Shown in pieces: positions 24,401 to 32,501 of a DNA stretch of 64,000 nt (position 1 is the stretch's first letter; every line of letters begins with the position of its first letter). The DNA is from Mesorhizobium sp. Pch-S (GTDB taxonomy: Bacteria; Pseudomonadota; Alphaproteobacteria; Rhizobiales; Rhizobiaceae). Below the pieces are notes generated by a model, which worked only from the letters and a program-made list of their open reading frames with translations, was not told the DNA's origin and did no database searches. The position numbers were made by a program, and so were the translations under genes. The stretch spans positions 1,736,001-1,800,000 of the forward strand of contig NZ_CP029562.1 of NCBI RefSeq assembly GCF_004136315.1. The letters run 5' to 3'.

Positions 24401-26545
24401 CAGCGTCGGCGGGGTGACGGTGATGCTGACCGTTGCCGGCGCCGATGGCCCGGCCTCGTTGCTGGCCGTGTAGGTGAAGGAATCGGGGCCTGCATAGCCC
24501 GCAGCCGGCTGATAGGTGACCGACGTGCCTGACGGAAGCGCCACCCCGTGCGCGGCAGGCGACGCAATGGCGACGGATGTCGCGGCGCCGCCGCCGATGC
24601 TGAGCGTGATCGTGTTGGCGCCGCTGCCGTAAGCGACCGTGGCGGAGGCCGGGTTGGCGACGGGCGGGATGTCGGTGATGGTCAACCGGTAGCTGCGAGT
24701 ACCGATATAGGGACCAGTGCCGCTGCTGCTGTCCCGTGCCGTGACCGTGAAATCATAAATACCGGGCGTTGTGGTCGTTCCCGAAATCTGTCCGCCACTG
24801 CCGAGCGCCATGCCGGATGGCAGGGCGCCACCGGTGACGGCGTAGGTATAGGGCGCGGTGCCGCCGCTGGCCGGAGTGATCATGGCGGAATAGGCGGTGC
24901 CGACGACGCCGTTGGCCAGCGTCGTCGCCGGCAGGACGATCGTGGCCGGATCGACGGCGAGCGTATAGACACGGGCGCCGGTCTGGTTGTTGGCGTCGCC
25001 AGCCGTGACGGTGAAGCCGAAGGATCCGCCGGCGGTCGGTGTTCCGCTGATCGTCCCGCTCTGTTCGTCCAGCTGCAGCCCCGCCGGCAGGGCCCCGCCG
25101 GTGCGTGTGAAACGGTAGGGTGCGATGGCGCCGGAGGCCGACAGCGCCTGCGTGTAGGGAAGGCCGACTGTTGCGGCAGGCAGTGTCGGCGGCGCCACCA
25201 CGATGGCTGGCGGCGTCACCACGAGCGTCATTGCCTGGGTCGATACAATCGCATTGGCATCGGTGGCGCGGACGACGAAATTGAAGGTGCCGCTCTGCGT
25301 CGGCGTGCCGGAGATCTGTCCGTTCGAAATCGACATGCCGGTGGGCAGCGCACCGCTGTGCAAGGCGAAGGCATAGGGCTCGGCGCCGCCGATCGCGGAA
25401 AGCGCCTGCGCGTAGCCGGTGTTGTAGGCGGCGTTGGGCAAGGTGGCCGGGCTGACCGAGATGACGACGAAATCGACCGAATTGGTGGTGCTGGTCGATG
25501 CAAGGTTGGTGAGGCCCGAAGCGCTGGCCACGCCTTCGGGAATTGTCGCGATGACCGTGCCGCTCCGCGTCATGCCGCTGACGGCGATGGTGTAGGTGGT
25601 GCCGGAACCGGTGACGGTGGCGGTGGTGGCGCCGGCGGTTCCGGCAAGCTGGACGCCGGTTCGGGCGAACCCTGTCACCGCCCGCTCGAAGACGGCCGTG
25701 AAGCTGACCGGTGAGGTGCCGGTGGGGCTGACCTGGCCGGCGGCATTGTTGACCGTGACGTTGGGCCGTGTGTTGACGATCTGGTTGGAGCCCGTCGCCG
25801 TGCTCCTGTCGCAGGCGGCGTTGCCCAGGAACTCGGCGGTGACCGCGTGGTTGCCGACAGGCAGCGTCGCGGTCGAGAAATCGGCATAGGAGTCGCCGAC
25901 GCGATTGGGCCGGGTATAGTTCAGCCCGACGGTCGTCGACTGCGGACCGACAGTGATCTTGACGGAGCCACTGGGCGCCTGGCCCGCATCGCAGCCCAGC
26001 GACGACACCCTGGCACGGATCAGCACCGTCTCGCCAGGCAAGGCAGGGTTTGGCGATGAAGAAACGGTGGTGGAGGTACCGCCGCCGCCCTGCTTCGTCG
26101 CGGTGGCGTAATTGGTGGTGAAGTCGAAATTGCCGCCGGTGCGGGTTCCAGTGAAGCGGATGTTGTCGCCGAACTGGCCGGTGGTGTTGTCCGTGGCAGT
26201 GGTCACATAACTGCCCCTGCAGTTGAATGGAATGACGAAGCCACTGGGCGGAATGGCGTCGCAGGTGATCGGCACGCCCTTGATGTTGGAGCTGGTGGCG
26301 TTGATCGATCGTATGTTGACGGAGCCTGGGGTGATCCTGATCGAATAGGTCATGGTGACGCCAGCGCTGGTGTAGGTAGCCGGCGAAATGGTGAGGGTGG
26401 CTGATTGCGAGAAGGCGGCCGGCGACGAAGCCAGCAGGCAGAAAAGCGCGATGCAGACCGCAAGGCCCGTGCGCAAGGCAAGGCACAGCCGTGCCGCACG
26501 CTGGCCGCACGCGGCAACGTCATCCAGAACAAACACTTGAACCAC
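21407..26545 (-). CDS. autotransporter adhesin with Ig-like repeats
   Basis: The 1,712-residue outer-membrane protein has a long signal region (GLAVCIALFCLLASSPAAFS) and a passenger with eight He_PIG-type putative Ig repeats of roughly 85-95 residues. Each repeat reads near L-P-x-G-x-x-x-Y-S-x-x-x-x-A-x-G-G-x-x-P-Y, then S-G-T-P-T. Cadherin-like modules with PATVTVTV separate some repeats. The last 285 residues form an autotransporter beta-barrel ending in Phe (MINAGAKF). It probably mediates adhesion or aggregation. The start is a GTG; the 300-base region upstream is shared with a divergent AraC regulator. Confidence 0.92.
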   Translation of the reverse strand: MVQVFVLDDVAACGQRAARLCLALRTGLAVCIALFCLLASSPAAFSQSATLTISPATYTSAGVTMTYSIRITPGSVNIRSINATSSNIKGVPITCDAIPPSGFVIPFNCRGSYVTTATDNTTGQFGDNIRFTGTRTGGNFDFTTNYATATKQGGGGTSTTVSSSPNPALPGETVLIRARVSSLGCDAGQAPSGSVKITVGPQSTTVGLNYTRPNRVGDSYADFSTATLPVGNHAVTAEFLGNAACDRSTATGSNQIVNTRPNVTVNNAAGQVSPTGTSPVSFTAVFERAVTGFARTGVQLAGTAGATTATVTGSGTTYTIAVSGMTRSGTVIATIPEGVASASGLTNLASTSTTNSVDFVVISVSPATLPNAAYNTGYAQALSAIGGAEPYAFALHSGALPTGMSISNGQISGTPTQSGTFNFVVRATDANAIVSTQAMTLVVTPPAIVVAPPTLPAATVGLPYTQALSASGAIAPYRFTRTGGALPAGLQLDEQSGTISGTPTAGGSFGFTVTAGDANNQTGARVYTLAVDPATIVLPATTLANGVVGTAYSAMITPASGGTAPYTYAVTGGALPSGMALGSGGQISGTTTTPGIYDFTVTARDSSSGTGPYIGTRSYRLTITDIPPVANPASATVAYGSGANTITLSIGGGAATSVAIASPAAHGVALPSGTSVTYQPAAGYAGPDSFTYTASNEAGPSAPATVSITVTPPTLVVAPTGSLSAQAGRPFAQTFTFTGGAAPYTQIAVTGLPAGLAVSGTGASSVTISGTPTEVGSFQLAVSATDASTGTGPFPVSGNATLQVAAPTLALSPAGGGIALRYGETFSQAFTASGGSGSFSYAVSGTLPAGMAFSGDTLSGTPTQPGTYPISITATDGTTGSGAPFRVSNSYSLTVAAPNLGFTPAALADATAGTNYSAALSARGGVAPYAYVLQSGRLPDGLTFVDGTISGTPIEAGSFPLNVLATDAHGQSVSAGYVLTVRVPMLGLAPASLPQGTSGAAYSQVVSATGGIAPYRYALSGSLPSGIGFDPGTGELRGTPTQAGSFAISVEVTDSTGGTPAKATQGYTLVIAAPAVTVTPASLPGGMQGIPYSATVVASGGVAPYTYQVSGSLPGGVGLDSATGVLSGTPDKAGTFNFAVTAIDSTTGTPGTRTVNYSLVIADGVPTASADTAQTMGGKPVDIDVTKNDAGSITSIAVSRAPANGTTSISGFVITYTPAATFSGTDTFDYVANGPGGASVPATVTVTVDPLPIPAPQNAAAVAGEPVMINLARMAAGGPFKAATLIAVMPENSGTAALNGLDLSFTPDARFSGSVAVTYTLTNDFATSAPATVTIAVQPRVDPTTDPEVTGVLAAQAQATQRFAASQVGNFQQRLDSLHDDDTTRPLEEGLGFVQGIMLGYDTVCRPMQPDCALQAKPDLNAPFKSAFGEAAPSSGRRTRFTLWTGGSITVGKREGDAGYEFTTTGLSTGIDYRLNHDLTLGMGVGYGRDDTDIGDKGSRSKGESYTSIVYASYHPGDVFFIDGLAGYQWLNFDSLRYVTQNGNFVTGSRNGGQWLASVSAGARLQFDQWRITPYGRLDVAKATLGGYTEAGDALYALRYGEQDISSKTGNIGVTLDYKYPVGFGSITPKLRLEYQHDFESRSSVTLNYADIFAGPGFTASADGTARDRFQLGLGLDIQTMQDLSLRLEYRGLFGNRSNASHGFMINAGAKF

Positions 26546-26842
26546 CCCAGCACTCGCCGCGATCGCGGCCGGATCCCCATCCGATGGCCGCTTGAAACAC
26601 GAGTCCTGCGGGGAGTCAGCACGCCAATGGGCCGGCTGCCTGAAAAGACGCTGCTTTGAGACGCTGGATCAATTGTTTCGCAAAATATCGAACATCCCGG
26701 CGACGCAATTTTCCGGAACGGGGAAGTAACGAGATGCGTTGAGCCAGGATTGCCTGCCCGAAAGGGCACCGCCGTTTCGAAAGAGATTTCGCCGCCTGGC
26801 CTGGTGGCTTATAGGCATGAATGGGGGAAGCTTTAGCCACGC

Positions 26843-27853
26843 ATGACCATACCAAGACTTTATTATGTGACGGCCGGGCTGGACCCGGAGACGGCGTTTG
26901 CGACCTGGAGCGCGGTGCTGGCGCCGCTGTTCGAGCCGCGGCCATGGGCGCGAAGCAAAAGCCTGCCGACCGGATCGGCCAATGGCGTGATCCTGGGCGA
27001 CATGGTCATCGCCAAGGTGGCGTTCGAGCCGCAGGCCTTCCTGCGCGACGCCGAGCGCATCGCCGTCACGCCCGGCCACATCCTGCTGCATCTCTATATG
27101 AGCGGCGGTTTCACCGGCATGATCTCAGGCGAGCAGACCTCGATCGGCCCCGGGAAAGTGGCGGTGATCGACCTTGCCCACGAGGTGCGAACCCGGGCCT
27201 TCGCTTCCAACACGCTGTCGCTCGTCGTTCCGCGCACCATGCTGCCCGATATGGGCACGCTGAAACCACGGCTCGACGCTGCCCGCAATGACCTGCTTGC
27301 CGCGCACATCCGCTCGCTGCAGGAACGCAGCCTGCAGATCGCCGAGGACGAGGTCGAGGCCACCGTTGCCGAGACGGCGGATTTCCTGAAGCGGCTGTTC
27401 ACGCAATCGGAATTCCCGGAAGGGACCGCGCGCAATGCCGATGACGACCTCTTGTCGCTGGCGCAATCGATCATCCGCGACAATCTTGGCACCGGCAAGC
27501 TGTCTCCGGATTTCCTGGCCGACAGGCTCGGCATTTCGCGCGCCTCGCTCTACAGGGTGTTTGCCCCGCATGGCGGCATCATGCGCTATGTCCAGGAGCG
27601 CCGGCTGATTGCCGTGCGGGCGGCGTTGAGCGATCCGCTCGAAACCCGCAGGCTGACGCGCATCGCAGCCGATCTCGGCTTCAACAGCGAAGCACATTTC
27701 AGCCGCGCCTTCCGCCAGCGTTTCGGCGTCACCGCCAGCAACTATCGCAGGACGCAACTCGAGGCTTCCCTGCACACGCAGCTGACCAGCCCGGAAGTCG
27801 TCAACCAATGGTGGGTGGATGTCGCCAGCCGGGCACGGTCGGCAGCGGCGTAG
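26843..27853 (+). CDS. AraC family transcriptional regulator
   Basis: The 336-residue protein has an N-terminal AraC_binding_2/cupin-like domain (residues 20-190) and a C-terminal HTH_18 (residues 215-320): LSPDFLADRLGISRASLYRVF and TRIAADLGFNSEAHFSRAFRQRFG. It is divergent from the giant autotransporter gene across 26546-26842 and may regulate it. ATG 26843 is preceded only by a weak ribosome site. Confidence 0.92.
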   Translation: MTIPRLYYVTAGLDPETAFATWSAVLAPLFEPRPWARSKSLPTGSANGVILGDMVIAKVAFEPQAFLRDAERIAVTPGHILLHLYMSGGFTGMISGEQTSIGPGKVAVIDLAHEVRTRAFASNTLSLVVPRTMLPDMGTLKPRLDAARNDLLAAHIRSLQERSLQIAEDEVEATVAETADFLKRLFTQSEFPEGTARNADDDLLSLAQSIIRDNLGTGKLSPDFLADRLGISRASLYRVFAPHGGIMRYVQERRLIAVRAALSDPLETRRLTRIAADLGFNSEAHFSRAFRQRFGVTASNYRRTQLEASLHTQLTSPEVVNQWWVDVASRARSAAA

Positions 27854-27901
27854 CGACCGCGCCGACGAAGCGCGGCGGGGCTGCTGAAATGGCGGAGCGG
27901 C

Positions 27902-28132
27902 TCAGGCCCTCGCCCTGACCGCCCGCCACAGACCAAACAGGAAGAGCGCGCCGCCGAGGACGAAGGTGGGCACGAAAAGCTGTAGCGCCTCCCAGTCATG
28001 CCATTTCAGCGAGAAGCCGGTGCATCCGGTCGGGCTCATGCCGCAGGCGAAAGCGTTGAGTAGATACCAGCCGGCGAAGGTTGCGCCGAAAATGACCGCG
28101 CCGACGATCATGAAGATGATTGCGGATTTCAT
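27902..28132 (-). CDS. small two-helix membrane protein (76 aa)
   Basis: ATG 28132 gives MKSAIIFMIVGAVIFGATFAG, a transmembrane helix, then a loop with two cysteines (FACGMSPTGCTGF) and a second helix (LFVPTFVLGGALFLFGLW). The upstream frame to 28171 is proline-rich and unlikely to be translated. It is a plausible inner-membrane protein of unknown role, convergent with the AraC gene. Confidence 0.65.
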   Translation of the reverse strand: MKSAIIFMIVGAVIFGATFAGWYLLNAFACGMSPTGCTGFSLKWHDWEALQLFVPTFVLGGALFLFGLWRAVRARA

Positions 28133-28283
28133 GCCCGGTGATAGCGGCGGGTGGGGTGTTGGGCAATGCAAAGACTTTTATGAGAGTGCCGCCTCTAGGG
28201 TGCGCTCACAAAAGCCCAATTTCAATCGAGATGCAAAACTCCAGCCCGGGTATTGTCGTCGCCCTGGAAGTCAAAACCCAATT

Positions 28284-28991
28284 CTATCTTGCAGGAATCC
28301 AATACTGCTGAAACTCTTCGATACCCCTTGTGATATCTGGGAAAGGTAACAATGAGGTACCAGCTTCAACGGTCGTCGTTATGCGAGTTGTCGTTATGCA
28401 ATTGCTTTGACGCACAGGGACAAGACCCTGTCCAAGGTTTGGATTCGGCACCGACTTGAGTGTTTTAACACTCCCATATCCAATGACCCGTTCTAAATTC
28501 TTTCGAACAAACGGATGCCCGTTGGCAATCCAACTCTGCATTCGCTGGCGCGATGGTTCAACAAGATTACGTGGGAAGCAAACCGTTTCCATCTGGATTT
28601 GAACCGGCGCTGGCTTTGGCAAAGAATCGCAAAGCGAGTATATTAGAGCAATAGCGGTAAATATAAATGAAAATATAACCCGCCGTTCACGCTTGTCTGC
28701 TTTTATCCCTGCCTTATATAGAAAATTTTCTATACTATTTTTAGCAATTTCCGGCTTTACGGCACTATATACAGCACAGAATGCCGTGAAAATTGCTAAA
28801 CAACCAATGATAACACCTCCAAAACTATGAAATTGCACATGGACACCGCCAGTAACGGTAACTGAAGCAGCAATTGCTGACCAATTCCCTGTGTCCAGTC
28901 CCGTATTTTTTCTCACGTCAAACTTCGGATCGGGCCAATCAAGCATGGTCCACCCCCATTCAGTATATTGGAAGTATTTCATAGTTAACAT
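28284..28991 (-). CDS. orphan membrane protein, AT-rich gene
   Basis: The likely start is ATG 28991, 28982 or 28946 (MLTMKYF, MKYFQY, MLDWPDP). Two membrane segments are visible (GGVIIGCLAIFTAFCAVYSAV and VIFSFIFTAIALIYSLCDSL), followed by a soluble C-terminal part of about 100 residues. The gene is visibly lower in GC than everything around it and uses different codons, which suggests horizontal transfer. The open frame extends to 29300, but that part is antisense to the nucleoside hydrolase. The family is not recognised. Confidence 0.6.
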   Translation of the reverse strand: MLTMKYFQYTEWGWTMLDWPDPKFDVRKNTGLDTGNWSAIAASVTVTGGVHVQFHSFGGVIIGCLAIFTAFCAVYSAVKPEIAKNSIENFLYKAGIKADKRERRVIFSFIFTAIALIYSLCDSLPKPAPVQIQMETVCFPRNLVEPSRQRMQSWIANGHPFVRKNLERVIGYGSVKTLKSVPNPNLGQGLVPVRQSNCITTTRITTTVEAGTSLLPFPDITRGIEEFQQYWIPAR

Positions 28992-29142
28992 GATTTGTCG
29001 ACATGAAACATTGCGTGATGCTGCCGATTCCGCGCAACTCGCGATGAGTGCTCGTTGATTTGCCGAGGATGGGTTGCCCGTCGAACCTTGACGGCGCCGG
29101 CGCTGTGGTCTCCTCTCGTGGCAACTCACAGCGAGGTGCCCG

Positions 29143-30117
29143 ATGGAAAAGATCATCCTGGACTGCGACCCCGGGCACGACGACGCCATCGCCATCCTGC
29201 TGGCGGCTGGTAATCCCAACATCGACCTGCTCGGCATCACCACCGTTTCCGGCAACCACAATGTCGAGAACACCACGCGCAACGCGCTGTCGGTGTGCAC
29301 CGCCTACGGCATCGAGGTGCCGGTGGCGAAGGGATCGCCGGGGCCGATGCTGAGCGAGCAGGTGCTGGCCATCGAGATCCATGGCGAGACCGGACTGGAC
29401 GGGCCGGTGCTGCCGCCGGCCTCGTTCGAACTCGACAGGCGCCATGGCGTGGATTTCATCATCGACACGGTGATGGCGCATGAGCCGAAGACGGTGACGC
29501 TGGTGCCGGTCGGCCCCTACACCAATATCGGGCTCGCCGCGCGCAAGGAGCCACGCATCATCGAGCGGGTGAAGCGGGTGGTCGCGATGGGCGGCAGCTA
29601 CACACGCGGCAACATCACGCCGGCGGCCGAGTTCAACATCTATGGCGACCCGGAGGCCGCCGACGTGGTGTTCCGCGCCGACTGGGACGTGACCATGGTG
29701 GGGCTGGACCTGACCCACCAGGCGCTGGCGACGCCGGACCTGCAGGACAGGGTGCGCGCCGTCGGCGGGCCGATCAGCCAGTTCATCCTCGACATCTGGG
29801 AGTTCATCGCGACGACGCATGGCGGCCTGCTGCAGATCGACTATCCCGCCGTGCACGACGCCTGCTGCGTGGCGGCGCTGATCGACCCGAGCGTCTTCAC
29901 CACCGAAAAGGCCGACATCCGCGTGGAGATCGCCGGGCGCTGGAGCAAGGGCATGACGGTGTGCAATTTCGAGAAGATGGGCGGCATGCGCCATTTCGGC
30001 GGCACCGCCAGCGAGCAGATGAACTTCCGCCACAGCGTGGCGATGAAACTCGACCACGCCAAATTCTGCGACCTGATTGTTGATGCACTGGAGCGGCTGA
30101 CGGCAAGGAAGGGGTGA
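29143..30117 (+). CDS. nucleoside hydrolase (IunH/RihA family)
   Basis: The 324-residue enzyme hydrolyses the N-glycosidic bond of nucleosides to base and ribose. The Ca-binding signature DCDPGHDDA is at residues 7-15. The family landmarks VPVGPYTNIGLAARKEP, MGGSYTRGNITPAAEFNIYGDPEAA and the catalytic-His region YPAVHDACC follow. It is cytosolic and probably serves purine or pyrimidine salvage. ATG 29143 follows a gaggtg ribosome site. No transporter genes are linked here. Confidence 0.95.
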   Translation: MEKIILDCDPGHDDAIAILLAAGNPNIDLLGITTVSGNHNVENTTRNALSVCTAYGIEVPVAKGSPGPMLSEQVLAIEIHGETGLDGPVLPPASFELDRRHGVDFIIDTVMAHEPKTVTLVPVGPYTNIGLAARKEPRIIERVKRVVAMGGSYTRGNITPAAEFNIYGDPEAADVVFRADWDVTMVGLDLTHQALATPDLQDRVRAVGGPISQFILDIWEFIATTHGGLLQIDYPAVHDACCVAALIDPSVFTTEKADIRVEIAGRWSKGMTVCNFEKMGGMRHFGGTASEQMNFRHSVAMKLDHAKFCDLIVDALERLTARKG

Positions 30118-30187
30118 GCGGGACTGGGGCGGTTGGGAGCTTGAGGCTCGATTGACAGAGCGCCTGCACGTCAAGCGCTGGCGCCGC

Positions 30188-30357
30188 CCCTCATCGCCCT
30201 GCCGGGCACGTCTCCCCGTATAGTGACGGGGAGAAGCAGCCAGCCGCAACCGTGGCGTCCAATCTGCAACCTCGCGCCGGCGATTGGCGAAAACGTCGGC
30301 GCCAGCGTCCCTTGCCCCGTTTACGGGGAGAGGATGCCGGCAGGCAGGTGAGGGGCG
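30188..30357. repeat. RIME-like mosaic element with inverted arms
   Basis: The left arm (cccctcatcgccctgccggg followed by the hairpin tccccgt..acgggga) and right arm (ccccgtttacggggag, then atgccggcaggcaggtgagg) are imperfect inverted copies about 45-50 bases long, enclosing about 70 bases. This is the layout of rhizobial intergenic mosaic elements. One arm recurs alone at 9266-9320. Confidence 0.7.
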
Positions 30358-30460
30358 GAGCTGACGGTGGATCGAGAAATAGCGTCACCGGTCCGGAATA
30401 GAACCGGTTTCGGCTGAGCGGGCAGGATCGACGGCTGGTCTGGACCGCTGTGTCTTCGTC

Positions 30461-30527
30461 ACCGGTCCGGCATGGATCCCCGACACTCTTCGCTCCCTGC
30501 GGTCGCTACGAGGCCGAGGATGACGGA
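30461..30527. repeat. dispersed repeat, GGATCCCCGACACTC type (copy 2)
   Basis: This copy reads ccggtccggcatggatcccc gacactcttcgctccctgcgg then gaggccgaggatgacgg, about 65 bases. It differs from the copy at 15150 by a few bases and an inserted tccctgcgg-like segment. It is intergenic. Confidence 0.85.
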
Positions 30528-30585
30528 ACTCACTAACCGCCGCGAAACCGAAGCGCGACAGTTCGCCGTGAACCAGCGAACCGCT

Positions 30586-31023
30586 CTATTTGAGCTCCTG
30601 CGCCAGACCGATCAGCAGGCCTTCCGGCCCGCGGATGTAGCAGAGACGGTAGACGTCCTGATAGTCGACGACCTCGCCTTCGAGCTCAGCGCCATGCTTG
30701 CGCAGCCGTTGCAGCGTGTCGTCGATGTCGTCGACGGCGAACATGGCGCGCAGATAGCCGAGCGCATTGACCGGGGCGGTGCGGTGATCGGCGATAACGG
30801 CCGGCCGGATGAAGCGGGAGAGCTCGAGCCGGTTGTGGCCATCCGGCGTGCGCATCATGGCGATCTCGACATGCTGGTCGCCCAGCCCGGTGACACGCCC
30901 GGCCCATTCGCCCTCGATCGTGGCCTGGCCTTCGAGTTCGAGGCCGAGTTCGCGAAAGAAGTCGACTACCTTGGCAAGGTCCTCGACGACGATGCCGATA
31001 TTGTCCATCCGCTTGAGCGCCAT
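30586..31023 (-). CDS. VOC family (glyoxalase-like) protein
   Basis: ATG 31023, with a strong aaggaga site, gives a 145-residue vicinal-oxygen-chelate protein with two beta-alpha-beta-beta-beta modules: MDNIGIVVEDLAKVVDFFRELGLELEG and MFAVDDIDDTLQRLRKHGAELEGEVVDY. The possible metal ligands include the final glutamate region (GPEGLLIGLAQEL). The reaction is unknown; homologues include glyoxalase, dioxygenase and bleomycin-resistance proteins. It appears to be monocistronic. Confidence 0.88.
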   Translation of the reverse strand: MALKRMDNIGIVVEDLAKVVDFFRELGLELEGQATIEGEWAGRVTGLGDQHVEIAMMRTPDGHNRLELSRFIRPAVIADHRTAPVNALGYLRAMFAVDDIDDTLQRLRKHGAELEGEVVDYQDVYRLCYIRGPEGLLIGLAQELK

Positions 31024-31040
31024 GTGTCTCTCCTTGTTTG

Positions 31041-31218
31041 GAGCATGATTTCCAAAACCGGTTCCCACTTTTTGGGATCATGCTGTGGCCAGTTCCTTGT
31101 TGGAGAATGATCTTTTCCAAAAACCGGTTCCCACTTTTTGGGATCAAGCTGTGGCCAGTTCCTTGTTGGAGCATGATCTTCTCCAAAAAACCGGTTCCCA
31201 CTTTTGGGATCATGCTCC
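31041..31218. repeat. three tandem copies of a palindromic rhizobial repeat
   Basis: Units start at 31041, 31103 and 31169. Each reads gagcatgat..tccaaaa accggttcccactttttggg atcatgctc, so the ends (gagcatgat/atcatgctc) are inverted repeats. The units are joined by gtggccagttccttgttg linkers. Period lengths are 62 and 66 bases. The unit is a dispersed repeat of rhizobial spacers as I recall; tandem triplication is the odd part. Confidence 0.9.
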
Positions 31219-31303
31219 GGGTGGTAAAATCCGTCTGCCGATGGTCAAGGGCGCCACCGCCGTTCCGCCGTCACGAAATGCACCGGTGCGCCGCGAAGGC
31301 CGC

Positions 31304-31960
31304 TCAATCCGGCAGCATGTGGTCCGCGACGCTGTAGCTGTGGCTGGCCTGGTAGGCGTTGCGGCCACGGTTCATGTGGGTGAGGTTGAAATTGCGGATG
31401 GCGCGCAAAGCGCGGGGATTGGCAATGAACTGGCGGATCGAGGCCGCTCCGCGCAGCTTGACGATGAACATGTCGGGGCCGCTTGGGAAGAACCAGCTGA
31501 GATCTTCCGGCGCCGCGACGCTCTGTTCGAGAAAGGCTTGATCCATCAGGTTTGGCGTGGCCGAGCCATCGGTGGTGAAATCCGACAGATGCAGGATGAA
31601 GCGGGCACGAACACCCTCGCCATCGGCATAGAGGGTGAACAGCTCCATCCAGCTGGCATTGACGCGCACGAGCGGCTTGTCCGAGGTCGACGGCAGGCAG
31701 GACACCGACCAGTAGAAACGCTCGGTCTGGCGCGGGATCGGAATGCAGGCAGGACCGTAAAGCCTGAGCAGGTCGAGCACTTCCCTTCCCTGCGGGCGAC
31801 GCAACAGCTTCTCGAAACGGGCGGCGTATTTGAAGCGATGTTCGAGGGATTCGGTGCGCTCGATGCTGTCGGGCAGGTCGGATTTGCCGTCGAGCCACTC
31901 CTGCTGGTGGTCAAGAGAGAGGAACTGGCGGAGGCCGGTCGGGCTGGAGCTCTTGGCCAT
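31304..31960 (-). CDS. hypothetical protein (218 aa)
   Basis: ATG 31960 gives a 218-residue soluble protein. It starts with a helical, charged part (residues 1-70, QFLSLDHQQEWLDGK) and continues with a beta-rich core (RFYWSVSCLPSTSDKPLVRVN, WMELFTLYADGEGVRARFILHLSDF) and a C-terminal segment holding FMIVKLRG-like strands. Codon use and length look genuine. I do not recognise the family and no neighbour suggests a role. Confidence 0.7.
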   Translation of the reverse strand: MAKSSSPTGLRQFLSLDHQQEWLDGKSDLPDSIERTESLEHRFKYAARFEKLLRRPQGREVLDLLRLYGPACIPIPRQTERFYWSVSCLPSTSDKPLVRVNASWMELFTLYADGEGVRARFILHLSDFTTDGSATPNLMDQAFLEQSVAAPEDLSWFFPSGPDMFIVKLRGAASIRQFIANPRALRAIRNFNLTHMNRGRNAYQASHSYSVADHMLPD

Positions 31961-32148
31961 TCAGGCATCCTGTGCGTGTGCGGCGTGCAGTCTAGAGCAA
32001 TCGCATGGACTGCCGACACCCCCGTTTGTCAGGAGGCTTTCGGGCATCGACCGTTCGGTTGCTGCGAGGTCGAGTAAGAGGAACCGGCGTCGGCTCGCCT
32101 CCGCGAAGCCGCAAGGATCGCTGGTCTGGACCGCCGTTCCTTCGTCCT

Positions 32149-32213
32149 CGTTCCGGCATGGATCCCCGACACTCTGCACTCCCTTCGGTCGCTCCGAGGT
32201 CGAGGATGACGGT
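32149..32213. repeat. dispersed repeat, GGATCCCCGACACTC type (copy 3)
   Basis: This copy reads cgttccggcatggatccccg acactctgcactcccttcgg then gctccgaggtcgaggatgac, and is inverted relative to the copy at 32341-32403. Confidence 0.88.
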
Positions 32214-32340
32214 GGTGGGGAGCGCTCCGGCCAGTCTCCGGCGCCACCGCGATCCTTGCCGGCGCTCCTGGTTGGCGTTCATTCCCGGTGAGATCGATCG
32301 TGACGCCGGCATACGCGATTTGCGCGCGACAGAGAAACCT

Positions 32341-32403
32341 CGTCATCCTCGACCTCGGAGGGAGCGAAGCGACCGCAGAGTGTCGGGGATCCATGCCGGA
32401 ACG
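32341..32403. repeat. dispersed repeat, GGATCCCCGACACTC type (copy 4, inverted)
   Basis: On the minus strand the copy reads cgttccggcatggatccccg and ends in gaggtcgaggatgacg. It is the partner of copy 3 in inverted orientation. Confidence 0.88.
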
Positions 32404-32501
32404 CTGGGAGCAAACCCGGCCGCTTCGAGTGGCGGATGCGGGCCGGCGCCGTAGAAAGCAGAAACGCTCCCGCGCCAACCGGTGGACTGGCGGCGCGGGA
32501 G

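Larger units (their letters stand above)
30118..30585. other. repeat-filled intergenic region
   Basis: No credible gene lies in this 468-base spacer. It contains the mosaic element at 30188-30357 and a dispersed repeat at 30461-30527, both listed separately. Confidence 0.6.
31961..32501. other. intergenic region with inverted dispersed repeats
   Basis: No credible gene is seen in 540 bases. The spacer holds two oppositely oriented copies of the GGATCCCCGACACTC repeat (32149-32213 and 32341-32403), which together could form a large stem of about 60 bp with a loop of about 125 bases. Confidence 0.6.

Noticed and set aside
31041-31218. CRISPR-like array
   Set aside because: Units are palindromic, nearly identical throughout and only three; no unique spacers or cas genes.
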